64,000 nt of DNA. Origin: Haloplanus rubicundus. Lineage in GTDB: Archaea; Halobacteriota; Halobacteria; Halobacteriales; Haloferacaceae. Position 1 is the stretch's first letter; each line of letters opens with the position of its first letter. Below are positions 42,204 to 50,849 of the stretch, in pieces. A program made the position numbers and the translations under genes. A model generated the notes under the pieces. It saw only the letters and a list, made by a program, of their open reading frames with translations, was not told the DNA's origin and made no database searches. The DNA lies in NCBI RefSeq assembly GCF_003342675.1, contig NZ_CP031148.1, positions 2,914,001 through 2,978,000 of the forward strand, read 5' to 3'.

Positions 42204-43664
42204 TCACATGAAATCCGAGAGACCGGACTGGCCGTCGTCGGCGTCCGCTTCGGTATCGGAATCGGCAGTGGCAGTCTCGCCGTCGGCCTCGTCCACGACA
42301 CTGCCGTCGTCCGCCGCGTCGGCGTCCGCTTCGGTATCCACGGTCCCGTCTGTCGTCACCGCGCCCCCGAACGCCCCCGAGTGTTCCTCCATCTCGGCCT
42401 CGCGAAGCTCCTCGGCGTCCGCGACGATGGACTCCACTTTGTTCGTCGTCTCGCCACTCCCGGTGACGAAAGACACCGCCGCCTCGTCGAGGCCGTAGTA
42501 GGCGGCCATCGCTACCGTCAGTTCACGGGGCTTGCAGTGGTGGGTCATCGCCGCGAGGAAGGGAATGACCTCGCGGCGAGCGGTCGCCATGCTGAATCCG
42601 CCGTTCTCGGCCACCTTGCGGACCACCTCGTCGGCCGTCGAATCGGAGGACGGCCAGAACTGCGGCCGGTTGAACCGCGTCCATCCACCCTTCGATCCGT
42701 CGCGGGACGCCGCCACGCCGCCAGCGAGGGCGTCGGTCGCGTACCGCCAGTAGCCGTACTCCTGGCTGGCGCGTACCCGCCCCAGCCACCGGTCGGCGTT
42801 CGCGAGGTGGTCGTACGCCCGCGCGAGTTCCGCCCCGTCGTACACTTTGGTGACGTTCTCGGCGATCCACTTCGTCAGGTCGTCCGGCGTCTCGTCGACG
42901 CGGTACGCGGAGCCGATGGCCTCCTCGGGGGACTCCTCTTTCAACACCGCATCGAGGAAGGGAAAGACCCCGAGACTCCGATCGCGGTCGCTCGTCACCA
43001 CGTCGTCGACCGTCAGGCGACGGTCATCCTCCGCGGCCGCCTGCAGGTCGTTTACCGCCGAACGCAGGTCGCCGTCGTTGATTTCGGCGATGCGATCCAG
43101 GGCGTCGGCCTCGAACTCGACGTCCTCGCGCCGGCAGATGTCCCGGAGGACGGGGACGATGGAGCGCGCCGACACGTCGCGGAATTCGATTTCACGGCAG
43201 GCGTTGCGCAGCCCCCGACCCATGTCGTAGTAGTCGTTGGCGATCAGAACGATGGGCTGGCCGGCGTCTTTCACCACGCGCGTGACTGCGCTCGCCCCGC
43301 CGCGGTCGTAGTTGCCGTGGATGTTGTCGGCCTCGTCGAGGATCACGAGCTGTCGACCGTCGTCGTCACCGCCGCCGACCGATCCGACGAGCGTCGCGTT
43401 CTGCGCCGCTCGCCCCGCGAAGCGTTCGATCACGTCGGCCGTCCGCTGGTCGGAGGCGTTGAGTTCGACCGTCTCCCACCCCATGTCGGTCGCCAGCGCG
43501 TGAGCCGCCGACGTCTTGCCGACGCCCGGACTCCCGTGGACGACGACTGCCTCGCGGTGGTCGTCCCACGTCTTCGCCCACTCCGCCAGCGCGTCGCGGG
43601 CCTTGTCGTTCCCCCGGACCGCCGACAGCGTCGATGGGCGGTACTTCTCCGTCCAATCGGTCAT
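42204..43664 (-). CDS. rfcL: Replication factor C large subunit
   Basis: 486 residues, archaeal clamp loader large subunit. TEKYRPSTLSAVRGND begins the protein; Walker A GSPGVGKT is at 44-51 and Walker B LVILDEADNIHG follows. The C-terminus is acidic and ends with a PIP box, Q479SGLSDF485, for PCNA binding. Small RFC subunits are not in this window. CCACTAAACGC on the minus strand precedes the start. Confidence 0.97.
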   Translation of the reverse strand: MTDWTEKYRPSTLSAVRGNDKARDALAEWAKTWDDHREAVVVHGSPGVGKTSAAHALATDMGWETVELNASDQRTADVIERFAGRAAQNATLVGSVGGGDDDGRQLVILDEADNIHGNYDRGGASAVTRVVKDAGQPIVLIANDYYDMGRGLRNACREIEFRDVSARSIVPVLRDICRREDVEFEADALDRIAEINDGDLRSAVNDLQAAAEDDRRLTVDDVVTSDRDRSLGVFPFLDAVLKEESPEEAIGSAYRVDETPDDLTKWIAENVTKVYDGAELARAYDHLANADRWLGRVRASQEYGYWRYATDALAGGVAASRDGSKGGWTRFNRPQFWPSSDSTADEVVRKVAENGGFSMATARREVIPFLAAMTHHCKPRELTVAMAAYYGLDEAAVSFVTGSGETTNKVESIVADAEELREAEMEEHSGAFGGAVTTDGTVDTEADADAADDGSVVDEADGETATADSDTEADADDGQSGLSDFM

Positions 43665-43706
43665 TACCGGACGAAGGCGCGAAGCGCGTTTAGTGGTTGC
43701 GCTCGC

Positions 43707-43904
43707 CTACCCGCCGGTGTTTCGACGATCGAACTGGGTGGCGAATCCGTCGTCCGTCTCGTCGCTGGAGACGATGGTGTCGCCACCGGATTCGACGAGA
43801 TAGAGGGCGTCGAACGTCGTGAACCCGTGCTCCTCGACGTACGTCGCCGCCGCGACTGCAGTTATCGTTGCGAGCGAAGAGACATCGTACCTGTCGCTAC
43901 CGGG
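43707..43904 (-). pseudogene. Start-less C-terminal remnant of a PIN domain (VapC-like) gene
   Basis: On the minus strand, from after a TGA (43905-43907) to a TAG at 43707-43709, an open frame of about 65 codons reads ...VAAATYVEEHGFTTFDALYL, ...VESGGDTIVSSDETDDGF. This is the C-terminal part of a PIN domain: the helix before FDA, the conserved TFDA and the VSSD strand with its Asp. There is no ATG or GTG start, and the N-terminal active-site half is missing. It is probably a decayed VapC-type toxin. It lies in the 304-bp gap between rfcL and the S-layer gene, which otherwise shows no gene. Confidence 0.7.
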
Positions 43905-43968
43905 TCAGCGCCGATAAAAGAATCCGCATCGGGTGACCGCTTCCGGCGGTCAGTCGTGATTCAGTCGT

Positions 43969-46900
43969 TTAGTTGTCGCGCCGGACGGCCAGCAGCGCAG
44001 CCGCGATGAGCGCGATGACGGCGACGAGGGCACCGAAGCCAGGACCGCCACCCTCAGTGGGCGTCGGCGTGGCCGTTGCCGTGTCCGTCGGTTCCGGCGT
44101 CGGTTCCGGCGTCGGTTCCGGCGTCGGTTCCGGCGTCGGTTCCGGCGTGTCAGTCGGCGTCGGTTCCGGCGTCTCCGTCGGTTCCGGCGTTGCCGTCTGG
44201 ACGCTCTGGACGATCTCTACCTGAACGAGGTCCGTGTTCTCACCGTCGTCGGCTTCGAGGTCGTACGTGCCCGTCTGGACGTCTTCCAGCTCGAGGCTCG
44301 TCGACCACGTGCCGTCGTAGGACCACTCGTCGGTGGTCGCGAGGGCGACCGAGTCACCCTCGCTCGTCAGCAGTTCGACGGTGATCGAGTTGTCGTCCGG
44401 ACGCAGGTTGGTCGCACCTTCAACGACCATCGTGTCGTCGACACCAACCGGGTTGACACCGGAGGCTTCCATGCCTTCGGGGTAGACCGTCTGAATCTGC
44501 GTCTGCGCGTCGGCGTAGCGGAAGTTCGCCGTGACCATGCGGTCGTCACTTCCAGTCTCCTCGATCGTGTCGGCAACGACGTTCGCGCGGATCTGCGCAC
44601 CCGTCGAGCTGCCGAAGTTCTTCGTATCGAGGTAGCCGTCGATGTCGGACTCGCCGGTCGTGCCGTATTCGCCGTCACGACCGGGGATCAGGATGTGGAC
44701 GCTGACGCGCTGGCCATCCTCGAGACCGCTGATGGACACGTCGTCCTCGTCGAACGTGTTGTCGTCGTCGACCGAGATGTCCGCGGTGTGCGTGCCACCA
44801 CGGTCGCCGACGAACAGGACGTCGACGTTCGAGGCGCCGAACGCACTACCCGAGATGTTCACGGTCGAGTCGGTGGTCGAGACCTGACCGCCGACGGTCT
44901 TGACCGTCGCCGACAGTTCCGTGTCGGTCACCCGCAGCGACTGCTGGGTGCTCGTGTTCGTGTTGAACTCCGAGGGCGACAGGTCGTAGTCGTCGTTGGT
45001 GTCGGGCGAGCCCGAGAGGCCGCCGACGTCAACCACACCGAAGCGGTAGGTGCCGGGGAGCGACAGGATGTCGTTCCCGGTGCCTTCCCCTTCGCTGAGG
45101 ACGACGTCTTCCTCTTCGAACGTGCCGTCGGCGTCGACGGTGATCGTGTTGGAGCCGTCGATTTCGACGATCTCGTAGTCGTCGTTACGGCGGGCGAAGA
45201 AGGCAACGTCGTCGATGCCTTCCGAGGCCGTGCCGTTGACCTCGACTTCGCTGCCGACGACGTACGCGTTACCGGGCGATTCGATCGAGAGGTCGCCTTC
45301 CTCGACTTCCAGCGTCTGCTCGTCGTCCTCGCCTTCGGTGTCGGTCGTGCTACCGAGCTCGAACGGCACTTCAGTCGTCCCGTTGTAGAGCGTCATCTCG
45401 ACGTCCGTCTCGTCGAGGTACTGCGTCTCGATCTGACCGACGCCGACACCCGTGTCGTCGTCGATCGTGATGTTGGCGTAGGCGTACTGCATGTCGCCGT
45501 TGATGCCAGTGTCGTCAACCGTCGACCGGTTGTACTTGGCGGCATCGCCGGGCGAGTCGGTCACGACACCGACTTCGCTGGTGTCGCCGACCTGCCGGAA
45601 GATCCGCGCGGCGTTCTCGGGGGAGACGCCGTCACGGAAGTCGTCAGCCTCGATGATGACCACGTGCGTGTCACCAGCGTCCGAACCGCCAATCTCGAAG
45701 CGGACGTCCTCACCGCGGACGACGTTGTCCGAGTCGAGTTCGATGTTCGCGTCGTCATCACCGGTGACGGTGATGGTCGTGGACTGGCTGGCCTGACCGA
45801 AGCCGAGGTCGTCGGTCCCGGCCAGGGTGATCGTGTACGTGCCCGTACCCGTGTTCGCGAGGTCGATCGGGTAGAGGACTTCGTTGACCGCTGCGTCGCC
45901 ACCGCGGCTGGCGCCTTCAGGGTTCGTGAAGCTCTGGCCCGTCTCGCTACCGGTGCGCACGGCGTCGTTGGATTGCTGCACGTTGTCGTCGATGACGTCA
46001 CCGGTCACGTCGAGACCGGAGTCGTCCTCGACGGTCAGTTCGAGGTTCTCGGCGTCCTGGTAGTTCCAGGCACCGACGACGGTCAGGTTACCGGCGTTCG
46101 TGCCGTCCTCGCCGCTGGTCGGGCTCGTGCCCTCAGCGACGGATCCGCCCGCGATGTCCTCGAGGTTGCTGTTGAGGACGTCCAGCGTGGTCACACGCGG
46201 CGTCTGGACGGTCACGCCCGGACTGCCGGCGTTACCGGACGTCGTGTAGGAACCAGTCGGCTGGTCCTGGGGGACGTTCGGCGTTTCGAGGGGGACGCCC
46301 TCGGCGTCACCGGCCGTCTTCTCGACGCCGCCGGAGATGGCGCCGGCGAGGAAGACGTCGGATTCACCCTGGAAGACGGTCGCACCACTGTAGATGGTAC
46401 CCGTACCGTCCTGGGTGTTGAACTCACCGACCTCACCGTTCGGACCCGCGCGGGTCTCGTCGGTGCTGACGGTGACGGTGTCAAGGGTGGTGTCACCACC
46501 ACTGGTGCTCCTCAGATCCACGTCCACGTCACCGCTGGTAGTGATATCAGAGTAGTCTATCTCCACTTGAGCTTCAACTCGGTACTCATTACCAGTGCCA
46601 CTGGTAGTTGTGGAGTCGTAGACAATCTGCGGCGCGCTAGCTTGCTGAGTGGATACCGGGACCTCTTCTCGGGAATTGTTAATGATGGAAACATCACTAA
46701 CGTCCGTAATCGAAGCGGAACCGGTAACGGCACCGTCGTTTAGCGTGAGGATGATCTCCTCACTAGAATTGCCGAAGTTCGGGTCTTCGGTCACGTTGAA
46801 TACCACACTATGCGTTACTGTCGTGTTCGCAACGTTCGTCGGAGGCGTACCCGCATCCGACGGTTGCGTACCAACATTTGCCGCAGCAGCCGAGCCTGAC

Positions 46901-46983
46901 AGCGCCACGGTGCCAGCGAAGACGCTGAACACCATGAGCGCGGCCAGGATGACTGCGCGGACCTTCTGATTATAGTCTGTCAT
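43969..46983 (-). CDS. csg: S-layer glycoprotein
   Basis: A 1004-residue surface protein. Signal peptide (about 1-35, ending GSAAAANVG), then repeated beta domains with many Asn-X-Ser/Thr sites, very high Asp/Glu/Thr content and few Lys. A membrane-proximal domain (about 860-940) has GATNLRPDDNSITVEL. The C-terminus has a Thr/Pro/Glu spacer (TPEPTPEPTPEP repeats), GGGPGFGALVAVIALIAAAL and the RRDN end, the PGF-CTERM signal for archaeosortase and lipid attachment. This is the major cell-wall lattice protein, judged by size and anchoring. Codon choice is strongly biased. Confidence 0.93.
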   Translation of the reverse strand: MTDYNQKVRAVILAALMVFSVFAGTVALSGSAAAANVGTQPSDAGTPPTNVANTTVTHSVVFNVTEDPNFGNSSEEIILTLNDGAVTGSASITDVSDVSIINNSREEVPVSTQQASAPQIVYDSTTTSGTGNEYRVEAQVEIDYSDITTSGDVDVDLRSTSGGDTTLDTVTVSTDETRAGPNGEVGEFNTQDGTGTIYSGATVFQGESDVFLAGAISGGVEKTAGDAEGVPLETPNVPQDQPTGSYTTSGNAGSPGVTVQTPRVTTLDVLNSNLEDIAGGSVAEGTSPTSGEDGTNAGNLTVVGAWNYQDAENLELTVEDDSGLDVTGDVIDDNVQQSNDAVRTGSETGQSFTNPEGASRGGDAAVNEVLYPIDLANTGTGTYTITLAGTDDLGFGQASQSTTITVTGDDDANIELDSDNVVRGEDVRFEIGGSDAGDTHVVIIEADDFRDGVSPENAARIFRQVGDTSEVGVVTDSPGDAAKYNRSTVDDTGINGDMQYAYANITIDDDTGVGVGQIETQYLDETDVEMTLYNGTTEVPFELGSTTDTEGEDDEQTLEVEEGDLSIESPGNAYVVGSEVEVNGTASEGIDDVAFFARRNDDYEIVEIDGSNTITVDADGTFEEEDVVLSEGEGTGNDILSLPGTYRFGVVDVGGLSGSPDTNDDYDLSPSEFNTNTSTQQSLRVTDTELSATVKTVGGQVSTTDSTVNISGSAFGASNVDVLFVGDRGGTHTADISVDDDNTFDEDDVSISGLEDGQRVSVHILIPGRDGEYGTTGESDIDGYLDTKNFGSSTGAQIRANVVADTIEETGSDDRMVTANFRYADAQTQIQTVYPEGMEASGVNPVGVDDTMVVEGATNLRPDDNSITVELLTSEGDSVALATTDEWSYDGTWSTSLELEDVQTGTYDLEADDGENTDLVQVEIVQSVQTATPEPTETPEPTPTDTPEPTPEPTPEPTPEPTPEPTDTATATPTPTEGGGPGFGALVAVIALIAAALLAVRRDN
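44089..44148. repeat. Five tandem copies of a 12-bp repeat in csg
   Basis: CGGTTCCGGCGT repeated five times without change (44089-44148, minus-strand coding for TPEP units). Similar but imperfect units flank it. The segment encodes the Thr/Pro spacer before the membrane anchor, and could change length by slippage. Confidence 0.85.
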
Positions 46984-47045
46984 TTTTTACGTTGTTGTTG
47001 GACCGCAGTGACATTCCAGAGGTCCTTCCTCTTTCCTGCCGATTT

Positions 47046-47077
47046 GTGGCTCCGCCGTCCCGAAGGGACAGCGCCAC
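47046..47077 (-). promoter_or_regulatory. Stem-loop in the S-layer mRNA leader
   Basis: In the 244-bp gap 46984-47227, GTGGC...GCCAC encloses an 8-bp stem (GCTGTCCC with GGGACGGC, one G-U pair) and a TTC loop, read on the minus strand. The ATG of csg is at 46983, so the hairpin lies about 63 nt upstream. A TATA-like CATATACC near 47109-47117 would start a leader that includes it. It probably stabilises the mRNA or controls translation. Confidence 0.55.
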
Positions 47078-47227
47078 CACTGGTAGGGGTACGGGCATTT
47101 CTTTACCCAAGTATGGTATATGTTTTGTGGTATTGTCGTGTGTGTGTCAGACAACCCCGAGAAGCGAGGCCGGCCGCGGTTGCCGGAAACCGGACGCCAT
47201 TTACGTCGCCCGCGCGGAGGGACGGGC

Positions 47228-48082
47228 ATGCGACGCCGCGCCTTCCTCGCTTCGGCCGGAATCGCCGCCCTCGCCGGCTGCTCCAGCGGTAACGACGATG
47301 GAGACGGGTCGGACGGAACCGCGACGCCGACGGCAACATCGACGGGCACCGGGACGCCGAACTTCGAACTCCGCGGCGCCGAAATTCCCGAGGCACGGGC
47401 GTTGAACGTCCCCACCGCCATCGCCGTCGCCGTCCAGAACACGGGGACCGGTGCGGGAACGTTCACCTCGACGCTCGAACGACGCGTCGACGACGGGGAG
47501 TGGGAGACGGCGGCCAACATCGAGATGCCCCTCGAAGCGGGCGAGACGGGGGAGTGGCACAGCCCCCGATTCGCACCGCGGTATCTGGCGACGCTTCACT
47601 TCCGACTCGCGGCGTTCGACGAGACGTGGTCGATGGAGATCGCCCCGAAACGGCTGGATTTCGGACTCTACTACGCCGCGCCGACGGGACTCTACCTCAA
47701 CGTCCTCGGTGGCTCGTTCGAATCCGAGTACCCAGCGCCGAGCAACGAGACGGACACGACGGCCAACGAGACGCTGACGCCGACGACGGCGCCCGACGGC
47801 GAGACGTGGGCGATCATGCGAGTCGACGTGCGAAATCGATTGGAAGAGCCCCAGACCACGCCCGCCGCCGACGAGTTCGTGTTGACCGTCGACGGCGAGC
47901 CCCGACCCCAGCATCAGGAGGTCACGGACGATCCGTACGAGGGCGGCGAACTCGCCGGCCGAACCGTCACGCGCGGCGACTTGGTTTACTCCGTGCCCGC
48001 GGGAACACAGGCGCGCGATATCACAATAACGTGGGAGTCTTCGCTCCCCGACGGCGACGTGAAGGCCATCTGGACGAAGTGA
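47228..48082 (+). CDS. Tat-exported lipoprotein, hypothetical
   Basis: 284 residues. RRRAFLASAGIAALAGCSSG has twin arginines and a lipobox with Cys at about 18, followed by a Thr/Asp-rich spacer. The mature part is beta-rich with VAVQNTGTGAGTFTSTLERR, resembling a CARDB/DUF-type fold found in haloarchaeal lipoproteins, and LVYSVPAGTQARDITITW near the end. Function unknown. CATTTACG at 47198-47205 is a TATA box about 26 nt before the ATG. Confidence 0.78.
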   Translation: MRRRAFLASAGIAALAGCSSGNDDGDGSDGTATPTATSTGTGTPNFELRGAEIPEARALNVPTAIAVAVQNTGTGAGTFTSTLERRVDDGEWETAANIEMPLEAGETGEWHSPRFAPRYLATLHFRLAAFDETWSMEIAPKRLDFGLYYAAPTGLYLNVLGGSFESEYPAPSNETDTTANETLTPTTAPDGETWAIMRVDVRNRLEEPQTTPAADEFVLTVDGEPRPQHQEVTDDPYEGGELAGRTVTRGDLVYSVPAGTQARDITITWESSLPDGDVKAIWTK

Positions 48083-48088
48083 GCCCGC

Positions 48089-48217
48089 TCAGGGGAGCGC
48101 CGCCACCGCACAGCCGAGCATCGCGACGAACAACAGCGCGATCGACAGCGCCTCGACGGCGCAGCCGACGGGCGAGAGCGCATGGAAGACCGTTCGGGCT
48201 GTGAATTTTGGTTGCAT
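48089..48217 (-). CDS. 42-residue single-helix membrane protein, hypothetical
   Basis: MQPKFTARTVFHALSPVGCA begins a 42-residue protein with one hydrophobic helix (about 20-41, rich in Ala and Leu). It is too short for most gene calls. A TATA-like TCTAAGC on the minus strand (48238-48244) is 23-27 nt before the ATG, which supports a leaderless gene. It is tail to tail with the lipoprotein gene. Confidence 0.55.
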   Translation of the reverse strand: MQPKFTARTVFHALSPVGCAVEALSIALLFVAMLGCAVAALP

Positions 48218-48287
48218 ACTTGTGTGGCAATTCACGCTTAGACTTCCAGAATATAGTGTTTGACGCTTCAAACAATCATAATTCATC

Positions 48288-48322
48288 AGTATCGTGGTGG
48301 AAAATCATATTTCCCCGATACT
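48288..48322. repeat. AT-rich inverted repeat downstream of tRNA-Met
   Basis: AGTATCG (48288-48294) with CGATACT (48316-48322), and inner GGAAA (48299-48303) with TTTCC (48310-48314). It lies about 53 nt beyond the 3' end of the tRNA gene. It may terminate or process tRNA transcripts, or be an operator of the 42-residue gene. Confidence 0.45.
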
Positions 48323-48374
48323 ACGGGATCGAATGCCGGAGCCGGGGCTCTCGGCGAACGTGACAGCGAGAGAA

Positions 48375-48533
48375 TGCCCGGGGTGGGCTCCGAACCCACG
48401 ATCTCCGCATGTCCCAGGTTACGAGGCTCGGCGGGCCTCGAGGGAGACGGAGGCTTCCAAGGCCGAGGTGTATCCGCACCGAATCTCGAATACCCTATGA
48501 GTGCGGCGCTATGTCCAGCTAAGCCACCCGGGC
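48375..48533 (-). tRNA. Elongator tRNA-Met (CAT) with an intron
   Basis: The acceptor GCCCGGG pairs with CCCGGGC, discriminator A. The 5' exon ends CCGCACTCATA, with anticodon CAT; the 3' exon begins A-TGCGG and continues GTGGG-TTCGGAG-CCCAC. Joining them gives a CCGCA/TGCGG anticodon stem and the loop CTCATAA. The intron by this reading is 48411-48495 (85 nt), following the base after the anticodon. Haloarchaeal elongator tRNA-Met is known to carry an intron at this position, cut by the splicing endonuclease at a bulge-helix-bulge. Confidence 0.93.
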
Positions 48534-48637
48534 GCAGTAAGTCGTAGGCAAATGCCGCCCTTGAAGCTTCCCATATCCGTCCACCCCGTCGACGCACAGC
48601 CGGCAGTATTATGATTCGCGACGGGGACCATCCCCGC

Positions 48638-49660
48638 ATGAGTCTGCCGGAGCTCGTCCAGTCCACGCTCGACGGCGAATCCGTGGCGGCACGCGTGGGG
48701 CTCGGCGGTGACGACCTGCTCCTCGTGACGTCGACGCGGACGCTCGTCTACCGGGCCGAGGGACTCCTCTCGGACGAAGCGGTCGAGGAGTACCCCCACG
48801 ACGCGGAACACGTCGGCGTCTCCGAGGGCCGACGCAAGGCCAAGATCACGCTCGATTACGGGCTCGACGGCGAGCGGACGTTCTCGGTGCCGACGAAACA
48901 GCTCGATCAGGTGCTCCACCCGGTGCTCGCCGGCGTGTTCAACGCCCGCGGGATCACGGACACCGGCGAGACGGTCAAGCAGACCTACCGGTTCAGCGAA
49001 CTGACCATCGTCATCACGAGCGCGCGGCTGATCCGTCACATCGGCGCCGCAGTGTGGGACGAGGAGTACGAGGAGTACGCCTTCGAGGACGTGACCGACC
49101 TCGACTTCGAGGAGGGGAGCGTCGCCACGTCGGTTGTCCTCACCGTCGGCGGCCGACAGGAGCGGTTCAAGACGCCGAACGATCAGGCGCGGGCGGTCCG
49201 CGAGGGGCTCGTCTCGGCGGTGTGTGCCTACCACGGCGTCGACGACGTCGACGAACTCCGGGCGAAGGTAGCGGAGGAAGCGGAACGCGACGACGAGGCG
49301 GACACGGACGCCGACGCCGACACGGAGGGGACGGTATCGTTCGGCGACGGTCCCGGTCCCCTGGATACGAGCGGCGTCGACGGCGACGTGACGGCGGAGG
49401 ACGGAGCAGAGAGCGGGAGTGAGGACCGTGGAGCGACGGAGACGGTTCGAACGCCGGAGCCGGGACAGGCCACGGAGACGACGGACCGCGACGACGACGG
49501 CTTCGGCGACTCCGGGTTCCGGTCGGCGGGCGTCGCCGACGACGCCGTCGCCGAGGAACTGGCCGAGCTGCGAAAGGTCGTCGAGAAGCAGAACGAGCGC
49601 CTCGACCGCCAGGAGCGGACCATCCAGCAGCTGATCGAGGAACTCCGGCAGGGCCGCTAA
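48638..49660 (+). CDS. Hypothetical protein with a C-terminal coiled coil
   Basis: 340 residues from ATG 48638 (an earlier in-frame ATG is at 48611, but TATTATGA at 48607-48614 looks like a TATA box for the later start). The N-terminal 215 residues form two alpha/beta repeats (VLGGDDLLLVTSTRTLVY-like and IVITSARLIRHIGAAVWD), similar to PH-like haloarchaeal DUFs. A long acidic disordered region (about 225-300) is followed by a coiled coil (ELAELRKVVEKQNERLDRQE). Function unknown. Confidence 0.7.
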   Translation: MSLPELVQSTLDGESVAARVGLGGDDLLLVTSTRTLVYRAEGLLSDEAVEEYPHDAEHVGVSEGRRKAKITLDYGLDGERTFSVPTKQLDQVLHPVLAGVFNARGITDTGETVKQTYRFSELTIVITSARLIRHIGAAVWDEEYEEYAFEDVTDLDFEEGSVATSVVLTVGGRQERFKTPNDQARAVREGLVSAVCAYHGVDDVDELRAKVAEEAERDDEADTDADADTEGTVSFGDGPGPLDTSGVDGDVTAEDGAESGSEDRGATETVRTPEPGQATETTDRDDDGFGDSGFRSAGVADDAVAEELAELRKVVEKQNERLDRQERTIQQLIEELRQGR

Positions 49661-50064
49661 TCCCGGCCGAGCACTTTTCTGACGCAGGAGGAGCCGAACG
49701 GGCCGAGTTCGCCGGATTCGAACTGGACGAAGTGACCGGTCGAGAGCGACGCGCCACAGCGTCGACAGTCGAAGTCGCCCTCCCGTTCGACGACCTGTCG
49801 CTCGAAGCGGACGAAGCCGCCGTCGCGACGCATCCGGACCCGATCCGCGTCGCGCTCGATGATCCCCCGAAGTTCGGCCTCGTCGAGGACCGTTCGGACG
49901 AGCGTCGGATCGGTCGTCACCGTCTCGATCCGGTCGACCACGGCCGACAGCGGCAGGTCGTCGCGTTCGAGGGCCGCGAGCAGGTCGAGTGCGAGTTCGA
50001 CCCGCGCGCTCGCTCGCTCGTGCGTGTCGTCCGTCACGGCCGGCCGTTCGGGACCGGCGCTCAT
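49657..50064 (-). CDS. DUF5830-like zinc-binding protein
   Basis: 135 residues. A helical N-terminal half, winged-helix-like (about 15-85), is followed by a C-terminal zinc-binding part: DCRRCGASLSTGHFVQF, and SSCVRKVLG. Cys ligands are two in CRRC and one near the end. Resembles conserved haloarchaeal DUF5830; function not known. Start placed at 50064 since the upstream frame is Arg-rich. The stop overlaps the preceding gene tail to tail by 4 bp. Confidence 0.72.
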   Translation of the reverse strand: MSAGPERPAVTDDTHERASARVELALDLLAALERDDLPLSAVVDRIETVTTDPTLVRTVLDEAELRGIIERDADRVRMRRDGGFVRFERQVVEREGDFDCRRCGASLSTGHFVQFESGELGPFGSSCVRKVLGRD

Positions 50065-50137
50065 CAACGTCCCGTTCGGGCGTCGGGGGCGTCCGCCGAA
50101 GCGCAACTCGTTTGCCACGTGGCGACGAGCGACGGAC

Positions 50138-50767
50138 ATGGACCGACGCGTTCGCCTCGGCGCCGGCGTGGGTCTGATCGCCCTCGTCGCCGCCCTCGCG
50201 GCCCTCACCTCGCCGGCGGCGGTCCTCGGCCGGCTGGCGTGGGTCGCCGCCGATCCGCTCCGTCTGACCCTCGCGCTCGTCGCCGTCGCCGTCGTCCGCC
50301 CGCTGTTCGCGTGGCCGACGACGCTGCTCGCCGTCGCCGCGGGCTACGGGCTAGGCCTCGGGGGGTTCCCGCTCGCGCTCGCGCTGGTCGTCGTGACGAG
50401 TCTCCCCCCGTACTGGGTGGCCGGCCTGAGCGCCGGCGACGGCTCCGTCGCCGCGGCGGGGGAGCGACTCGTCGCCGAGACGGGCGACGTGCGGAGCGTC
50501 GTCGGCAGTCGTCTCCTGCCGCTCCCCTCCGACGTGGTGTCGGCGGGCGCGGGCGTCGCGGGCGTCCCGCTCCGGGCGTTCGCGCTGGGAACCGCCGTCG
50601 GCGAGGTGCCGTGGGTCGCCGCGGGCGTCGTCGCCGGCGACTCGTTCGCGAGGCTCTCGACGGCGTCGCTCTCGGCCGCGATGGACCCGCGGATTGTCGT
50701 CGGGGCCGCGATACTCGCCGGGCTGGCTTTCGCCAGACCGGCGTACCGGCTCTACGCCAGTCGGTGA
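50138..50767 (+). CDS. TVP38/TMEM64 (DedA-like) membrane protein
   Basis: 209 residues, four to six transmembrane helices. The SNARE-associated VTT pattern is seen: LFAWPTTLLAVAAGYGLGLG (about 58-77), then a cytosolic re-entrant region and VGSRLLPLPSDVVSAGAGVA with the conserved Arg-x-x-P and glycine-rich turn, ending FALGTAVGEVPWV. Such proteins act in lipid scrambling or membrane homeostasis; in archaea the role is unknown. Confidence 0.8.
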   Translation: MDRRVRLGAGVGLIALVAALAALTSPAAVLGRLAWVAADPLRLTLALVAVAVVRPLFAWPTTLLAVAAGYGLGLGGFPLALALVVVTSLPPYWVAGLSAGDGSVAAAGERLVAETGDVRSVVGSRLLPLPSDVVSAGAGVAGVPLRAFALGTAVGEVPWVAAGVVAGDSFARLSTASLSAAMDPRIVVGAAILAGLAFARPAYRLYASR

Positions 50768-50849
50768 GTTCGTCGAGAGCGGCGTCGGTTCGATCCGGGG
50801 TGTCGACGAGGGCGAAGCTACTTCACTACAGGGGCGATACCGACGGCCA

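Noticed and set aside
43707-43904. Intact short PIN protein
   Set aside because: There is no ATG or GTG start in the frame and the N-terminal active-site half is missing; listed as pseudogene instead.
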